A stretch of 58,283 nt of DNA from Chloroflexaceae bacterium. GTDB taxonomy: Bacteria; Chloroflexota; Chloroflexia; Chloroflexales; Chloroflexaceae. The notes beneath the pieces were generated by a model that was not told the DNA's origin, made no database searches, and saw nothing but the letters and a program-made list of their open reading frames with translations. This document shows positions 34,871 to 43,609 of this stretch, piece by piece. Position numbers and translations under genes: made by a program. The stretch covers positions 1 through 58,283 of the forward strand of contig JANQID010000059.1 in assembly GCA_028282325.1 (NCBI GenBank). Reading direction: 5' to 3'. Numbering within the stretch: position 1 is the first letter of the stretch; each line of letters begins with the position of its first letter.

Positions 34871-35608
34871 TCAGCGCCCTCGTTGCACAATGACCAGCGA
34901 CAGATAAGAGCGCCGCTGCCCACGCAGCGTGCGCACATCCCACACAATCTCCTCTTCCGGCATACCCACTCGCTCCGCAAAGAGCGCTGCATCGAGTATG
35001 TTCAACTCGTCAAGCGCATCAAGGATGTGCGGTAGCGCACGGCCCGCCTTCATCAGCACCAGCGTCTCAAAATCGGCCAGCAAGCGCTGGAGATCGGCGG
35101 CGTTCATTGTCGTACTGGCCGGCACGATCGCCACTCGTCCATCGCCTGAGCCAAGGGTCATTTGCGTACGCGCCGCCACCGCCGCAAATGACGTGACGCC
35201 GGGCGCAATTTCCACCGCGATGTCGGGTGCAGACGTGCGCAGCGCCCGCCCGATGGCGGCGAAGGTGCCGTAGAGTAATGGATCGCCAAGCAACAGGTAG
35301 ACGCCACGGATGGCATCCTGGCGCGTTGTTTCGGCGCAGGCGGCAAATGCGGCGGCTATCTGCTCCGCTGCAGCCGCATAGAACGGCCCCGACTCGGCGG
35401 TGTCCCTGGTCATCGCCAGCGTCAGTTCGATCACCTGCTGTCGCGAAGCATCGATCCAGGGTTCCGCCATACGCAGTGCCAGGCTATCACCGCGATCACG
35501 ACTCGCTGGCGCAAAAACCAGGTCAGCCGCTTCAATCGCCCGCATGCCCTTGAGCGTGATCAACTCCGGGTCGCCCGGTCCTAATCCGACAACCGTTAAT
35601 ACCATCAC
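34871..35608 (-). CDS. cbiL: precorrin-2 / cobalt-factor-II C20-methyltransferase
   Basis: A 245-residue SAM-dependent tetrapyrrole methylase. It opens TVVGLGPGDPELITLKGMRAI, followed by VFAPASRDRGDSLAL, which is characteristic of the C20 enzyme. LLLGDPLLYGTFAAIG and IEIAPGVTSFAAVAARTQMTL-like segments complete the fold. Because cbiD, cbiG and cbiX are present, the substrate is probably cobalt-factor II (CbiL) rather than the metal-free precorrin-2 (CobI). Its start overlaps the cbiET stop by 4 bases. Confidence 0.93.
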   Translation of the reverse strand: MMVLTVVGLGPGDPELITLKGMRAIEAADLVFAPASRDRGDSLALRMAEPWIDASRQQVIELTLAMTRDTAESGPFYAAAAEQIAAAFAACAETTRQDAIRGVYLLLGDPLLYGTFAAIGRALRTSAPDIAVEIAPGVTSFAAVAARTQMTLGSGDGRVAIVPASTTMNAADLQRLLADFETLVLMKAGRALPHILDALDELNILDAALFAERVGMPEEEIVWDVRTLRGQRRSYLSLVIVQRGR

Positions 35609-36855
35609 ATCGTCTCAACCTCTCGTCGCCATGTCGCGATAAACACCGGATTCAACGCCTCGAAGCGCAACATCCCTGCGATCGGCGCACCGCGGCTGAT
35701 GTTCACCTGCGCCACCTGCGCATCGGGCAACAGATCACGCACAACCTGGAGATTCTCGACCGTCGCTAGATTGATTACCAGGCGCCCTCCAGGACGTAAT
35801 CGATCACGGGCCAGCGCAATAATTGACGTGAGTCGACCGCTGTTCCCGCCGACAAATACTGCATCAGGATCAGGCCAGGCAACGCAAACTTTTGGCGCCT
35901 CGCCGACCGTCAGCAGCAGATTGGCCGCAGGAAAACGCCGCAAATTTTCGCGAATGTGCTCGCACATATCGGCGCGCTGCTCAACGGCATACACGCGCGC
36001 CATCGGCTGCAAACGCGCCGCCTCAATGCTCACCGCGCCGCTGCCCGCGCCGATGTCCCACAACACATCGCCCGGCATCAGCGCCAACTCTGCCAGGCTC
36101 AATAGACGAACCTCACGCTTGGTGATCAACCCGCCGGTCGTCGAAAACGCCGCATCGGGCATGCCCGACACAGCATTGTAATCACCCCGCGCGCTCCGTT
36201 CGCCGCGCATCGACGTAACGCCGCCCAATATCACGAACACATTCAGCGACGCGCTGGCTTCCCTGGCGATACGGGCCAGGTTGGCGCGGATGATGCGTTG
36301 CTCCGGCAAGCCCAGATTTTCGCACACGGCGCAGGGCGTTTCCGGGGACGCGCCCGCAGCAAGCAACGCCTGCGCGATGATCGCCGGAGTGTTCCGGTCA
36401 TCGGTCAGAATAGCGGCTTTGGAGACGCGCAGCACCGCTTCAACCACATTGGTCAGCGAATGAGCATGCGCACTGAGCAACGCAGCATCGTGCCAGGGTT
36501 CAGCCAGCGCGGCAAACGCCAGTTGAAACGCCGTGGGCGCGGGGATGATCTCTAGTTCATCGGCAGCGAAGACCCGGCGCAGGCTGACGCCGATGCCATA
36601 GCACAACGGATCACCCGACGCCAGCACCGCCACGCGCCGACCTGTCGCCCGCGCCTGCTTCAATCGCTCAAGAACTACGCCGACATCACTGGCAATCACA
36701 AGCGTCTCGCCGGAAAAATCGGGGAACGCCTGCAAATGGCGCTTCCCGCCTGCCAGCACATCCGCCGAACGGATGCGCCTCAACAGCGCATCCGGCCAAT
36801 CTGCCGATCCGGTCGAACCAACTCCCGCCACCAGGACGCGGTGCAGCTTGTTCAT
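35605..36855 (-). CDS. cobL: precorrin-6Y/7 C5,15-methyltransferase, decarboxylating (CbiE-CbiT fusion)
   Basis: A 416-residue two-domain enzyme. The N-terminal half (about 5-210) is the CbiE tetrapyrrole methylase (VAGVGSTGSADWPDALLRRI, VLASGDPLCYGIG, PTAFQLAFAALAEPWHDA). The C-terminal half (about 235-410) is a Rossmann-type CbiT methyltransferase, with GGLITKREVRLLSLAEL, GDVLWDIGAGSGAVSIEAA and DAVFVGGNSGRL. Together they methylate C5 and C15 and remove the acetate of ring C. It overlaps cbiD and cbiL by 4 bases each. Confidence 0.94.
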   Translation of the reverse strand: MNKLHRVLVAGVGSTGSADWPDALLRRIRSADVLAGGKRHLQAFPDFSGETLVIASDVGVVLERLKQARATGRRVAVLASGDPLCYGIGVSLRRVFAADELEIIPAPTAFQLAFAALAEPWHDAALLSAHAHSLTNVVEAVLRVSKAAILTDDRNTPAIIAQALLAAGASPETPCAVCENLGLPEQRIIRANLARIAREASASLNVFVILGGVTSMRGERSARGDYNAVSGMPDAAFSTTGGLITKREVRLLSLAELALMPGDVLWDIGAGSGAVSIEAARLQPMARVYAVEQRADMCEHIRENLRRFPAANLLLTVGEAPKVCVAWPDPDAVFVGGNSGRLTSIIALARDRLRPGGRLVINLATVENLQVVRDLLPDAQVAQVNISRGAPIAGMLRFEALNPVFIATWRREVETM

Positions 36856-38075
36856 ACCTTCACCTGCCCCGCATAACCCAACAGCTCGCCATTGAACCCG
36901 ACCATCACCACCCCGATCTCAAGCGATCCGCCCTGCGTTCGCACGAACTGCTCGCACGTATGCAGCGCCAGTTCCACGATGCGCTGGATCGGCGCAAGGA
37001 ACGCGCGCTCTTGACACAACTCTAAAATATGCCGCGCCGTGTTCGCCTGCTCAACTGCCGCGACCAGATCGGCGGGAGCGTTCGTCTCACGGCATACCTG
37101 CGCTATAAAGCCAAAATCCACCTGGTTGTGGGCGACGGGCGTTTCCATATGCCCTTGCGCCGTCTTGACAAGCTTGGCGACCATACCTGCCAGAATAGCC
37201 GATTGTACGCCGCATTCAACGCATGTACGCAATGCATCGCCGGTAAAAGTACTCATCTCGACAAACGCCACATCCGGCAGAGCGGGCAGCATCCGCTTTG
37301 CGGCGTTCTCCGAGCGCCGGCCGGTAGACAGCACAACGGTTTCAACACCGTTGCTCGTCGCCACCTGCACAGCCTGAATAACGCTGGCGCGCCAACTCTC
37401 GGTGCTATACGGAAACACTTTGCCTGTCGTGCCCAGAATGCTGATGCCGCCAATGATGCCCAGACGCGCGTTGAGCGTTTTCAGCGCCAGTCGCCGCCCA
37501 TCCGGCACGCTGATGACAACTTCCAATCCAGAGTGTTCCAAAAAGGCCACGCCGGCCGAATGCGCATCGCGTACGGCATCGGTGACATTGGCGATAATCT
37601 GCTGACGAGGCGTCGGGTTAATCGCCGGCCCGCCAATCTCCAAACCCAGACCGCGCAGCGTCACCCGTCCCACGCCTTCGCCCCCCTCCAGACGGATGCC
37701 GGGCGTCGAAACAGGGCGTACACGCGCGCAAATTAACGCGCCGTGGGTGACATCGGGGTCATCGCCGGCGTCTTTGACAACGCAACAGAAGGCGCTATCT
37801 GCATTCAGCGTTCGCTCCACGGGAGTCATCGCGGCAGTTTCGCCAATCGGCAATGTAATCGTCACCTGTTCCGGCCAACTCCCGCCAAGCAGCGCCAGCG
37901 TTGCGGCTTTCGCCGCCGCTGCGGCGTTGCTGCCGGTGGTATATCCTGTACGTCCGCCACGCTTGCTGCGCGCGGAAACGCTATTCGAGCGTGCGCCCAT
38001 CATCGTATTACCAACGAAAGACGCGGATGAGAAGGTGCGTAAATGGAAACGCCCCCGCCGCGTCTCGCGTTCCAT
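36852..38075 (-). CDS. cbiD: cobalt-precorrin-5B C1-methyltransferase
   Basis: A protein of about 407 residues. The conserved body starts at GRTGYTTGSNAAAAAKAATLALL and contains VTLPIGE-like, GEGVGRVTLRGLGLEIGGPAINPTPRQQI, GTTGKVFPYS and VGFNGELLGYAG segments. CbiD is specific to the anaerobic cobalamin pathway. I place the start at ATG 38075, which overlaps the cbiC stop as TGATG. The first 40 residues are not conserved-looking, so an internal ATG is possible. A longer open frame to 38441 is only the antisense-phase shadow of cbiC. Confidence 0.92.
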   Translation of the reverse strand: MERETRRGRFHLRTFSSASFVGNTMMGARSNSVSARSKRGGRTGYTTGSNAAAAAKAATLALLGGSWPEQVTITLPIGETAAMTPVERTLNADSAFCCVVKDAGDDPDVTHGALICARVRPVSTPGIRLEGGEGVGRVTLRGLGLEIGGPAINPTPRQQIIANVTDAVRDAHSAGVAFLEHSGLEVVISVPDGRRLALKTLNARLGIIGGISILGTTGKVFPYSTESWRASVIQAVQVATSNGVETVVLSTGRRSENAAKRMLPALPDVAFVEMSTFTGDALRTCVECGVQSAILAGMVAKLVKTAQGHMETPVAHNQVDFGFIAQVCRETNAPADLVAAVEQANTARHILELCQERAFLAPIQRIVELALHTCEQFVRTQGGSLEIGVVMVGFNGELLGYAGQVKV

Positions 38076-38722
38076 CAGTCCGTTTCGGTCGCCGGCGCGC
38101 CCATCGCCAGACGCAACAACGCATTGACAATCGCGACGGCAATCGTTGATCCGCCCTTGTAGCCGGTCGTCACAACCCACGGAACCACCGTTTGTTCCAT
38201 CAACGCCAGCTTGCTTTCGACGGTTCCGACAAAACCCACCGGCGTCCCGACGATCAACGCCGGGCGTTTGCCAGATTCTATCAAACGAATAATCTCGTTC
38301 AGCGCAGTCGGAGCATTGCCAACCGCAACGATCCCCTCGGTCAGCAAACCGCGTTCGGCGGCCAGCCGCATCCCAAGCGCGCTTCGCGTCACACCCTCGG
38401 CAGCCGCACGCTGGCGCACTTTCTCGTCGGCGACAAAGCAATAGGCGGACCCGCCGAAATGTGACAGTCGCGGTGCACTGATGCCGACCCGCGCCATCTG
38501 CACGTCGGTGATGACCGAGCTGCCAGCCCGTAACGCAGCTATGCCGGCTTCGATTGCGCCGGGACTCACACGTGTCAACTCGGCAAACTCAAAATCAGCC
38601 GAACTGTGGATGATGCGTTCGATAACGGCGTCAAGCGGCGGTTCAAACGCCAAACTACGCGCTTGAAGCTCATGCCGAATGATCGCAAACGAGTCGGCGG
38701 CGATGCCTGCCGGCGTCTTCAT
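38075..38722 (-). CDS. cbiC: precorrin-8X methylmutase
   Basis: A 215-residue enzyme that moves the C11 methyl group to C12, giving cobyrinic acid. The catalytic His lies in ERIIHSSADFEFAEL. Other family segments are VITDVQMARVGI, GNAPTALNEIIRLIE and PALIVGTPVGFVGTVESKLALM, the last at the subunit interface. The length is normal. Its start overlaps the cbiX stop by 4 bases, and its stop shares bases with the cbiD start. Confidence 0.95.
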   Translation of the reverse strand: MKTPAGIAADSFAIIRHELQARSLAFEPPLDAVIERIIHSSADFEFAELTRVSPGAIEAGIAALRAGSSVITDVQMARVGISAPRLSHFGGSAYCFVADEKVRQRAAAEGVTRSALGMRLAAERGLLTEGIVAVGNAPTALNEIIRLIESGKRPALIVGTPVGFVGTVESKLALMEQTVVPWVVTTGYKGGSTIAVAIVNALLRLAMGAPATETD

Positions 38723-39711
38723 ACTTCCTCCTCTTCGCGATGGTGATGGTCGTGGTGATGACCGCCATGATGGTGATGGTCGTGGTGATGACCGCCATGA
38801 TGATGATCGTGGTGATGACCGCCATGATGATGGTGGTGATCATGGTGATGGTGGTGATGCGCTTCCTGGGGCCGGCCATAATCCTTCTCAAACCCCGTGA
38901 AACGATGCCGATACTTGCAGATGTCGCACGTCATTGTCGCAACACCCTCGACCATATCACGATAACGCTGTGCAATAGCGTCAATGACTCCGCCATGGTT
39001 TGCCAGATGCCGCGCCATCAATACTTCAACATCTTCATGCTGCGTCTGGGCCGCCGCCTGCCGCTCAATATCGCTATGCACGAACCCGGTGAAGAGAAGA
39101 TAAGGCAGCACAACTACCCGCCGCGCCCCTAACCGCGCGCAACGCTCAACCGCCGTCGCTATTTGTGGGCGTGTCACGGTCTGGAAGGCTGTTTCGACCC
39201 ATCCATAATCACGTCCTTCCCACAACAAGCGACTCACCTTGAAGACTTCGGAATTGCTGTCAGGGTCGCTGCTGCCGCGCCCGACAACAATCAGCGCCGT
39301 CTCGGCGGCGGGGATCTCGGCTGCACTTGTCGCAATAGCTTCGGCGGCGCGGTCGGCCAACGTCGCAACCAACGGATACTGCGCCCCGATCGGCGCGCCA
39401 TAGCGCAACTCAACGTGCGGATAGCGCACCCTGGCTTCATTGATCAAAACCGGCACATCGTTTTTCTGGTGGCCGGCCGCGCCGAGAAAGAGCGGAAGGA
39501 CAGCGATTTGCTGCGCTCCCGCTTCAACACACAAGCGTATGCCTTCCTCAATCGATGGCTCGGCAAGCTCGAGGAAGCACGATCGCACCGGCGCATCCAG
39601 CCGCTCTGCCAGCAAACGCGCGCAATCGAGATATTCAGCATTGCCTCGCGGATCAGGGCTGCCGTGACCGATGAGCAAGATGTGATCAAATTGTTCTTCG
39701 CGGTGCATCAT
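38719..39711 (-). CDS. cbiX: sirohydrochlorin cobaltochelatase, long form with Fe-S motif and His-rich tail
   Basis: A 330-residue chelatase. Two chelatase halves are fused; the first carries the metal-site His16 (IGHGSPDPRG) and His81 (AAGHQKNDVPVL). The segment MTCDIC (260-265) matches the MxCxxC motif of the redox Fe-S centre described in long CbiX proteins. Residues 285-324 are almost entirely His with Gly and Asp: 30 histidines in the pattern GGHHHDHHH, followed by REEEEV. The tail probably stores or delivers cobalt. The gene overlaps cbiO and cbiC by 4 bases each. Confidence 0.95.
   Translation of the reverse strand: MMHREEQFDHILLIGHGSPDPRGNAEYLDCARLLAERLDAPVRSCFLELAEPSIEEGIRLCVEAGAQQIAVLPLFLGAAGHQKNDVPVLINEARVRYPHVELRYGAPIGAQYPLVATLADRAAEAIATSAAEIPAAETALIVVGRGSSDPDSNSEVFKVSRLLWEGRDYGWVETAFQTVTRPQIATAVERCARLGARRVVVLPYLLFTGFVHSDIERQAAAQTQHEDVEVLMARHLANHGGVIDAIAQRYRDMVEGVATMTCDICKYRHRFTGFEKDYGRPQEAHHHHHHDHHHHHGGHHHDHHHGGHHHDHHHHGGHHHDHHHREEEEV
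38735..38860. repeat. coding minisatellite of the CbiX His tail
   Basis: Imperfect tandem units of about 27-30 bp (plus-strand GATGGTCGTGGTGATGACC with CGCCAT) encode the repeated GGHHHDHHH units. The first two units are nearly identical. Such a tract can gain or lose units by slippage, changing His number without shifting frame. Confidence 0.85.
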
Positions 39712-40487
39712 ATGCCTGCCTTATACTGCATCAACTCTTCCATATTCGCCAACACGCGTTCGGCAACATCGGCTGCCACGACAATTCCGTCATCCATCAC
39801 CACTATCCGGTCGGCCCACATTCGCGCGATGTAGATATCGTGCGTCGAGAGCAGTACACTCACCCCCTGGCGCGCCAGTTGGTCAAAAATATCAAACACC
39901 TGGCGGCGCATCCACGGATCAAGACTGGCGATAACTTCGTCAGCCAGAATGACCAGCGGTTCCATCGCCAACACCCCGGCCAGCGCCACCCGAGCTTTCT
40001 CGCCGCTGCTCAAGGCATGCGTCGGGCGATCCAGCAGATCGCCTACTCCGCATTGATCGGCGGCCTTCTGCACGCGCCGGCGCGCCTCATCATCGCTGAA
40101 CCCCAGGTTCAACGGCCCAAAGCTAATGTCTTGCATTACGCTGGCGCTGAAAAGCTGGTCGTCCGGGCGCTGAAAAATCAGCCCCACCTGATGACGCCAC
40201 TGCTTCAGTCCGCAACGATCGTAAGTCATCGGCGCGCCGGCTACCCGAACCTGACCGCGCTCCGGTTGCAGAATACCATTGCAATGCAGCAAGAGCGTAG
40301 ACTTGCCCGATCCGTTGCGACCGAGCAGAGCCGCCTTCTGGCCCGGAAACAGGCGTAGACTCGCCCCGCGCAACGCATAGTCGGAGCGGCCTGCATAGTT
40401 GTAGAACAGCGCATCGGCTTCAAGAATGGGCGCTATCCCGCCAGCCAGGCTAGCAGCAGGCTGCTGGCCATTGCAATACCCAACCAC
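39708..40487 (-). CDS. cbiO: cobalt ECF transporter ATPase
   Basis: A 259-residue ABC ATPase that powers CbiMNQ cobalt uptake. Walker A is LLGRNGSGKSTLL, the Q-loop is VGLIFQRPDDQLFS, the signature is LSSGEKARVAL (LSSGE instead of LSGGQ), Walker B ends ILADEVIASLDP, and the switch His is in LSTHD. I chose GTG 40487 because GGAGG sits 5 nt upstream within the cbiQ 3' end; a TTG at 40499 overlaps that site. The gene overlaps cbiQ by 55 bases. Confidence 0.92.
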   Translation of the reverse strand: MVGYCNGQQPAASLAGGIAPILEADALFYNYAGRSDYALRGASLRLFPGQKAALLGRNGSGKSTLLLHCNGILQPERGQVRVAGAPMTYDRCGLKQWRHQVGLIFQRPDDQLFSASVMQDISFGPLNLGFSDDEARRRVQKAADQCGVGDLLDRPTHALSSGEKARVALAGVLAMEPLVILADEVIASLDPWMRRQVFDIFDQLARQGVSVLLSTHDIYIARMWADRIVVMDDGIVVAADVAERVLANMEELMQYKAGI

Positions 40488-41203
40488 ACGATCCTCCAAT
40501 CGCGGCGATAGGTTATCGACAATACGCGCAAATCGCCATCGTAGCCGCGGCTTTCCAGCGCTGTTTGCATACGCTGGCTGCGTTGATATGTTTCTAAAAA
40601 CAACCGGCTGCCAAGCAGCGCCGCACTTTTCATTGCATTCCGGCGCGTGCTATATCCCAGGCGGCTCTGCTGCGCGATATATATGCGTTCCATACATTCC
40701 AGCAATACGAAAATGAATCGGTAGATCAGCGCCATCAGGTCGATCAGGAGTACAGGCGTACGCAAACGGCGCAACAACTCAACAACGTCAACCAGCGGCG
40801 TCGTGAGCGCCAGAAAATTCATCGCCGCCGCACAGCCCAATGCGCGGCTCACCAGTAGCAGCGCGTGATTCACTGCCGCTATGCTGCTGCTCAACCACAG
40901 CGAGCCGATGCGCCATTGCCAGTCGGCGCCAAGCGGCGGCGAGGCGCTCACACCGAGCGCAACACCCGCCGCCGCCAACGCCAGAAACGAACCTTCCGCC
41001 AGCAATACGCGCCCGAAGACTCGCCTCGGCACGCCAGCCTGCCAGGTCGCCGCCACCCACATCCAACCGACCGCCAGAATCCCAACCACCGTTCGATTGA
41101 GCAGGAGGCATAGCACAATAACCAGCAACGCCAGCCCGGCTTTCTGCGCCGGGTCAATATGCCGCAGTCGGTTGACATAGGCGTAGCGATCAATGACGCT
41201 CAT
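40433..41203 (-). CDS. cbiQ: cobalt ECF transporter transmembrane (T) component
   Basis: A 256-residue membrane protein with about five to six helices. It opens IDRYAYVNRLRHIDPAQKAGLAL, as CbiQ proteins do. The cytoplasmic coupling helices contain the Ala-Arg-type motifs AMKSAALLGSRLFLETYQRSQRMQTALESRGYDG that dock onto CbiO. It lies 12 bases after cbiN and overlaps cbiO. Confidence 0.93.
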   Translation of the reverse strand: MSVIDRYAYVNRLRHIDPAQKAGLALLVIVLCLLLNRTVVGILAVGWMWVAATWQAGVPRRVFGRVLLAEGSFLALAAAGVALGVSASPPLGADWQWRIGSLWLSSSIAAVNHALLLVSRALGCAAAMNFLALTTPLVDVVELLRRLRTPVLLIDLMALIYRFIFVLLECMERIYIAQQSRLGYSTRRNAMKSAALLGSRLFLETYQRSQRMQTALESRGYDGDLRVLSITYRRDWRIVWLGIAMASSLLLAWLAG

Positions 41204-41215
41204 AACGAAAACCGG

Positions 41216-41542
41216 CTACCTTCGCCGTCCATATCGGTCATTGTTGCGTCGCTCGCCACGCTTCAGACCTAGATAATAGCCCACTACGCCTGCGCCAATC
41301 GCAGCCTGAAGCGCAAATAAGAGACTCTCGGTCTCGCCGCCAGGCGGCTCCCAGAACGGTTCAAACCACGGCTCAACATCCGGGTTAATCTCGGCTATAA
41401 CTTCTTCAGCCTGCCCATCCGCGCCGCCAAACTCTGATTCCGGATGGATGAACAGCGGAATAATCGCCAGAGCAATGACGGCGACGATCAGCAACAGAGT
41501 GATCATCCCACTGGGCTTGCTTACATTCTGTGTAGGCGTCAT
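41216..41542 (-). CDS. cbiN: cobalt transport protein CbiN
   Basis: A 108-residue protein with two transmembrane helices (about 13-30 and 78-95) and an extracytoplasmic loop rich in Glu (SEFGGADGQAEEVIAEINPDVEPWFEPFWEPPGGETESLLFALQAAIGA). This is the usual CbiN layout, which helps load cobalt into CbiM. The start is ATG 41542, with AAGGAG provided by the end of cbiM; a longer frame to 41602 is spurious. One base separates the cbiM stop from this ATG. Confidence 0.92.
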   Translation of the reverse strand: MTPTQNVSKPSGMITLLLIVAVIALAIIPLFIHPESEFGGADGQAEEVIAEINPDVEPWFEPFWEPPGGETESLLFALQAAIGAGVVGYYLGLKRGERRNNDRYGRRR

Positions 41543-41543
41543 T

Positions 41544-42332
41544 TTATGCTCCTTGCATACCGAGAGCTTGCAACTCATTGGTTGCACTACTACGCAGTGC
41601 ATTAAAAATCAAGACCGTCAATATGCCTTCGCTGATAGCCAATGGGATCTGAGTCACTGCAAACACCGTACCAAATTTGACGAATGACGCGACAAAGCCG
41701 CCTGCCGGATCGGGGTAGGCTAGCGCCAGTTGCAGCGATGTGACAACATATGTCATCAGATTAGCCATCGCCGCCGCCAGAAATACGCCTAACCACATCG
41801 GAGCCTTGCCCTTCATACCGATCCAGATGAGCCAGGCGACCAGCGGACCGATTATCGCCATACTCACCGTATTAGCGCCGAGCGTGGTGAGACCGCCATG
41901 CGCCAGCAGCAACGCCTGAAACAGCAACACAACACCACCGAGCACGCTCATCACAGATGGTCCAAACAAGATAGCGCCCAATCCTGTGCCTGTAGGATGG
42001 CTGCTCGAACCGGTGACACTGGGAATTTTCAGCGCGCTGAGGACAAAAGCAAACGCGCCCGATACGCCCAACAGCAAACGTATCTCCGGCTTCTGGGCGA
42101 CGAGCTGATTGATTCGTCGAAAACCCATAATCCAGAATGGAATCGCAACGACAAACCATATCGCTGCCCACATTGGCGGCAAGAAGCCTTCCATAATGTG
42201 CATATAGCGCACCGATTCGATCGCGCTTGGCGGCTCAATTGCGTTTGCCCAGGCAACATGCCCGCTCAATAATAGGAGCGCCAGCACACCCCAAACGATC
42301 CGACCCCATCGAAAGCGTCCCCGTTTGTTCAT
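41544..42332 (-). CDS. cbiM: cobalt ECF transporter substrate-binding (S) component
   Basis: A 262-residue membrane protein. A cleavable signal peptide ends near VAWANA, and soon after comes [11 protein letters not shown], whose Met-His start forms the metal site in CbiM/NikM. Conserved [47 protein letters not shown] and [15 protein letters not shown] follow. It is the second gene of the riboswitch-controlled operon, which supplies cobalt to the chelatase encoded downstream. Confidence 0.95.
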   Translation of the reverse strand: MNKRGRFRWGRIVWGVLALLLLSGHVAWANAIEPPSAIESVRYMHIMEGFLPPMWAAIWFVVAIPFWIMGFRRINQLVAQKPEIRLLLGVSGAFAFVLSALKIPSVTGSSSHPTGTGLGAILFGPSVMSVLGGVVLLFQALLLAHGGLTTLGANTVSMAIIGPLVAWLIWIGMKGKAPMWLGVFLAAAMANLMTYVVTSLQLALAYPDPAGGFVASFVKFGTVFAVTQIPLAISEGILTVLIFNALRSSATNELQALGMQGA

Positions 42333-42364
42333 AGCATCACTCCATTCATCTCATCAAAACCCGC

Positions 42365-42916
42365 CTAAAACTCAACGCCCTTCTGCGCCTTGATGCCCTG
42401 ATCGCTCCACGGATGCTTGATTTGCTTCATTTCAGTCACGAGATCGGCAAAATCAATGAGGGCCTGGGGCGCATAGCGACCGGTGATGACCAGATGCAAC
42501 ATCGGCGGCTTGTTGTCACGCAGCCAGGCAAGCACTGTTGTTGTATCGAGCCAGCCATAGTGTAAGGGATAGGTAAATTCATCCAGAAGGAACAGATCAT
42601 ACTGACCGTCGGCGATCTTCTGTTTGGCGATCTCCCAGCCGTGTATAGCTCGATCCTGGGTCTCATCGATGTCGCGGCTAGTCCAGGTAAAACCATCTCC
42701 CATCGGCGTCAATTCAATCCCCATACGACGAATCGCACGGTGTTCGCCATAGTTGGCATTCTCATGCTTAAGGAATTGAATTCCGCCTGACCGCATATCA
42801 CGACCCCAGGCGCGAAGGAAGAGGCCCAACGCAGCAGTGGTCTTACCCTTGCCGTCGCCGGTGTGGACAATCACCAGTCCCTTGCGATCGCTCCGACAGT
42901 CTGCGGTATGCGTCAT
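42365..42916 (-). CDS. cobO: corrinoid adenosyltransferase
   Basis: A 183-residue CobA/CobO/BtuR-type enzyme that attaches the 5'-deoxyadenosyl group to cob(I)alamin or its precursors. The P-loop [52 protein letters not shown] and [21 protein letters not shown] match the family throughout. It is the first gene after the cobalamin riboswitch and terminator, 34 bases from the latter. Confidence 0.95.
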   Translation of the reverse strand: MTHTADCRSDRKGLVIVHTGDGKGKTTAALGLFLRAWGRDMRSGGIQFLKHENANYGEHRAIRRMGIELTPMGDGFTWTSRDIDETQDRAIHGWEIAKQKIADGQYDLFLLDEFTYPLHYGWLDTTTVLAWLRDNKPPMLHLVITGRYAPQALIDFADLVTEMKQIKHPWSDQGIKAQKGVEF

Positions 42917-42949
42917 TTCTCACCCATTCCTTTCTTGCCCACGGCCAAC

Positions 42950-42977
42950 AAAAAACCAACCGCAGCAGCGGTTGGTT
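42950..42977 (-). terminator. intrinsic terminator of the cobalamin leader
   Basis: On the minus strand a perfect 10-bp stem (42968-42977 with 42954-42963) with a 4-nt loop runs straight into a T-run (42955-42950). It lies between the riboswitch and cobO. B12 binding upstream would be expected to let it form and stop transcription of the operon. Confidence 0.92.
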
Positions 42978-43066
42978 GCATAAAAAACCCGTGAATGCTG
43001 GCGACACACTCCTAGATTGCCAGATTTTCACGTGTCTTTACCCGCCCTTCCGCGAGGCGACTTAAA

Positions 43067-43202
43067 GATCAACGTAGAGGCGGTCGACCTGGCTTAGATG
43101 AATGCATAAGCGTTCATCCTTACAGTTGCGGGACAGCGCCGGACTCGCACCGGCTTCGCCTTTATGCCCTGGCTTCCGATCCTCAGGCGCCTCTACTGAT
43201 CA
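43067..43202 (-). promoter_or_regulatory. cobalamin (adenosylcobalamin) riboswitch
   Basis: The minus strand contains the conserved core GGTGCGAGTCCGGCGCTGTC (about 43131-43152), then CCGCAACTGTAA and, near the 3' end, the B12-box-like AGCCAGGTCGACCGCC. The ends GATCAGTAGAGGCG and CGCCTCTACGTTGATC pair to form P1. It controls the 18-kb operon from cobO to cobU by attenuation at the adjacent terminator. Confidence 0.94.
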
Positions 43203-43287
43203 GTATGTAGTTGATGTCAACGATGCCGCCGCAACAACACACGACGACGATATACAGGTCTGAAAGTCTGGTGAATGAATGCGCGTA

Positions 43288-43317
43288 ATTATAATATGAA
43301 CCTGTCAACAACGTCAA
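43288..43317 (-). promoter_or_regulatory. promoter of the cobalamin operon
   Basis: On the minus strand TTGACG (43317-43312) and TATAAT (43293-43288) are 18 bp apart. The start near 43281 would give a leader of about 365 nt containing the riboswitch and terminator. Confidence 0.75.
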
Positions 43318-43423
43318 CCTGGTTCAAATTACGCATAGATCTGGGGAATCGACAACGCGACACGGTCTGCAAAGACGACCACGCCGCGCTTTCAGGATAC
43401 ATCAACGAACCGATGGCACGCGC

Positions 43424-43500
43424 TTATGCGCGCTCCTCCAACATCGCCCGCAACATCCACGCCGTCTTCTCGTGCTTCTCCATCAGACCGGTGAGGAAGC
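43424..43500 (-). pseudogene. C-terminal remnant of a Dps-like ferritin gene
   Basis: The minus strand encodes FLTGLMEKHEKTAWMLRAMLEERA and a stop. This resembles the last helix of Dps DNA-protection proteins (HEKTAWMLR). No start or four-helix body precedes it. Upstream the frame runs into a GC palindrome (about 43493-43521, GAAGCGGGCCAG...CCGCGCTCCC) of the same style as the repeat in the WD40 gene. Only a short fragment survives, so the assignment is tentative. Confidence 0.45.
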
Positions 43501-43609
43501 GGGCCAGAAACCCGCGCTCCCAGAAAACGTTGCGGCATCTTTCCCCTGGGTGACGAAGTTTTTGCGCAGTCGATGGCGCAAATTGTTACAGTGATTACGG
43601 AGCAAGCGT

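Noticed and set aside
33540-34907. A 455-codon plus-strand open frame opposite the cobalamin fusion gene
   Set aside because: It overlaps the CbiF/CbiG domains, which are unambiguous on the minus strand.
36852-38441. A 529-residue version of CbiD
   Set aside because: The first 122 residues are Cys/Arg-rich nonsense that lies over cbiC in another frame; ATG 38075 gives the normal gene with stop-start overlap.
38735-38860. Regular tandem repeats that could suggest a CRISPR array
   Set aside because: The units are contiguous without unique spacers and encode the in-frame His tail of CbiX.
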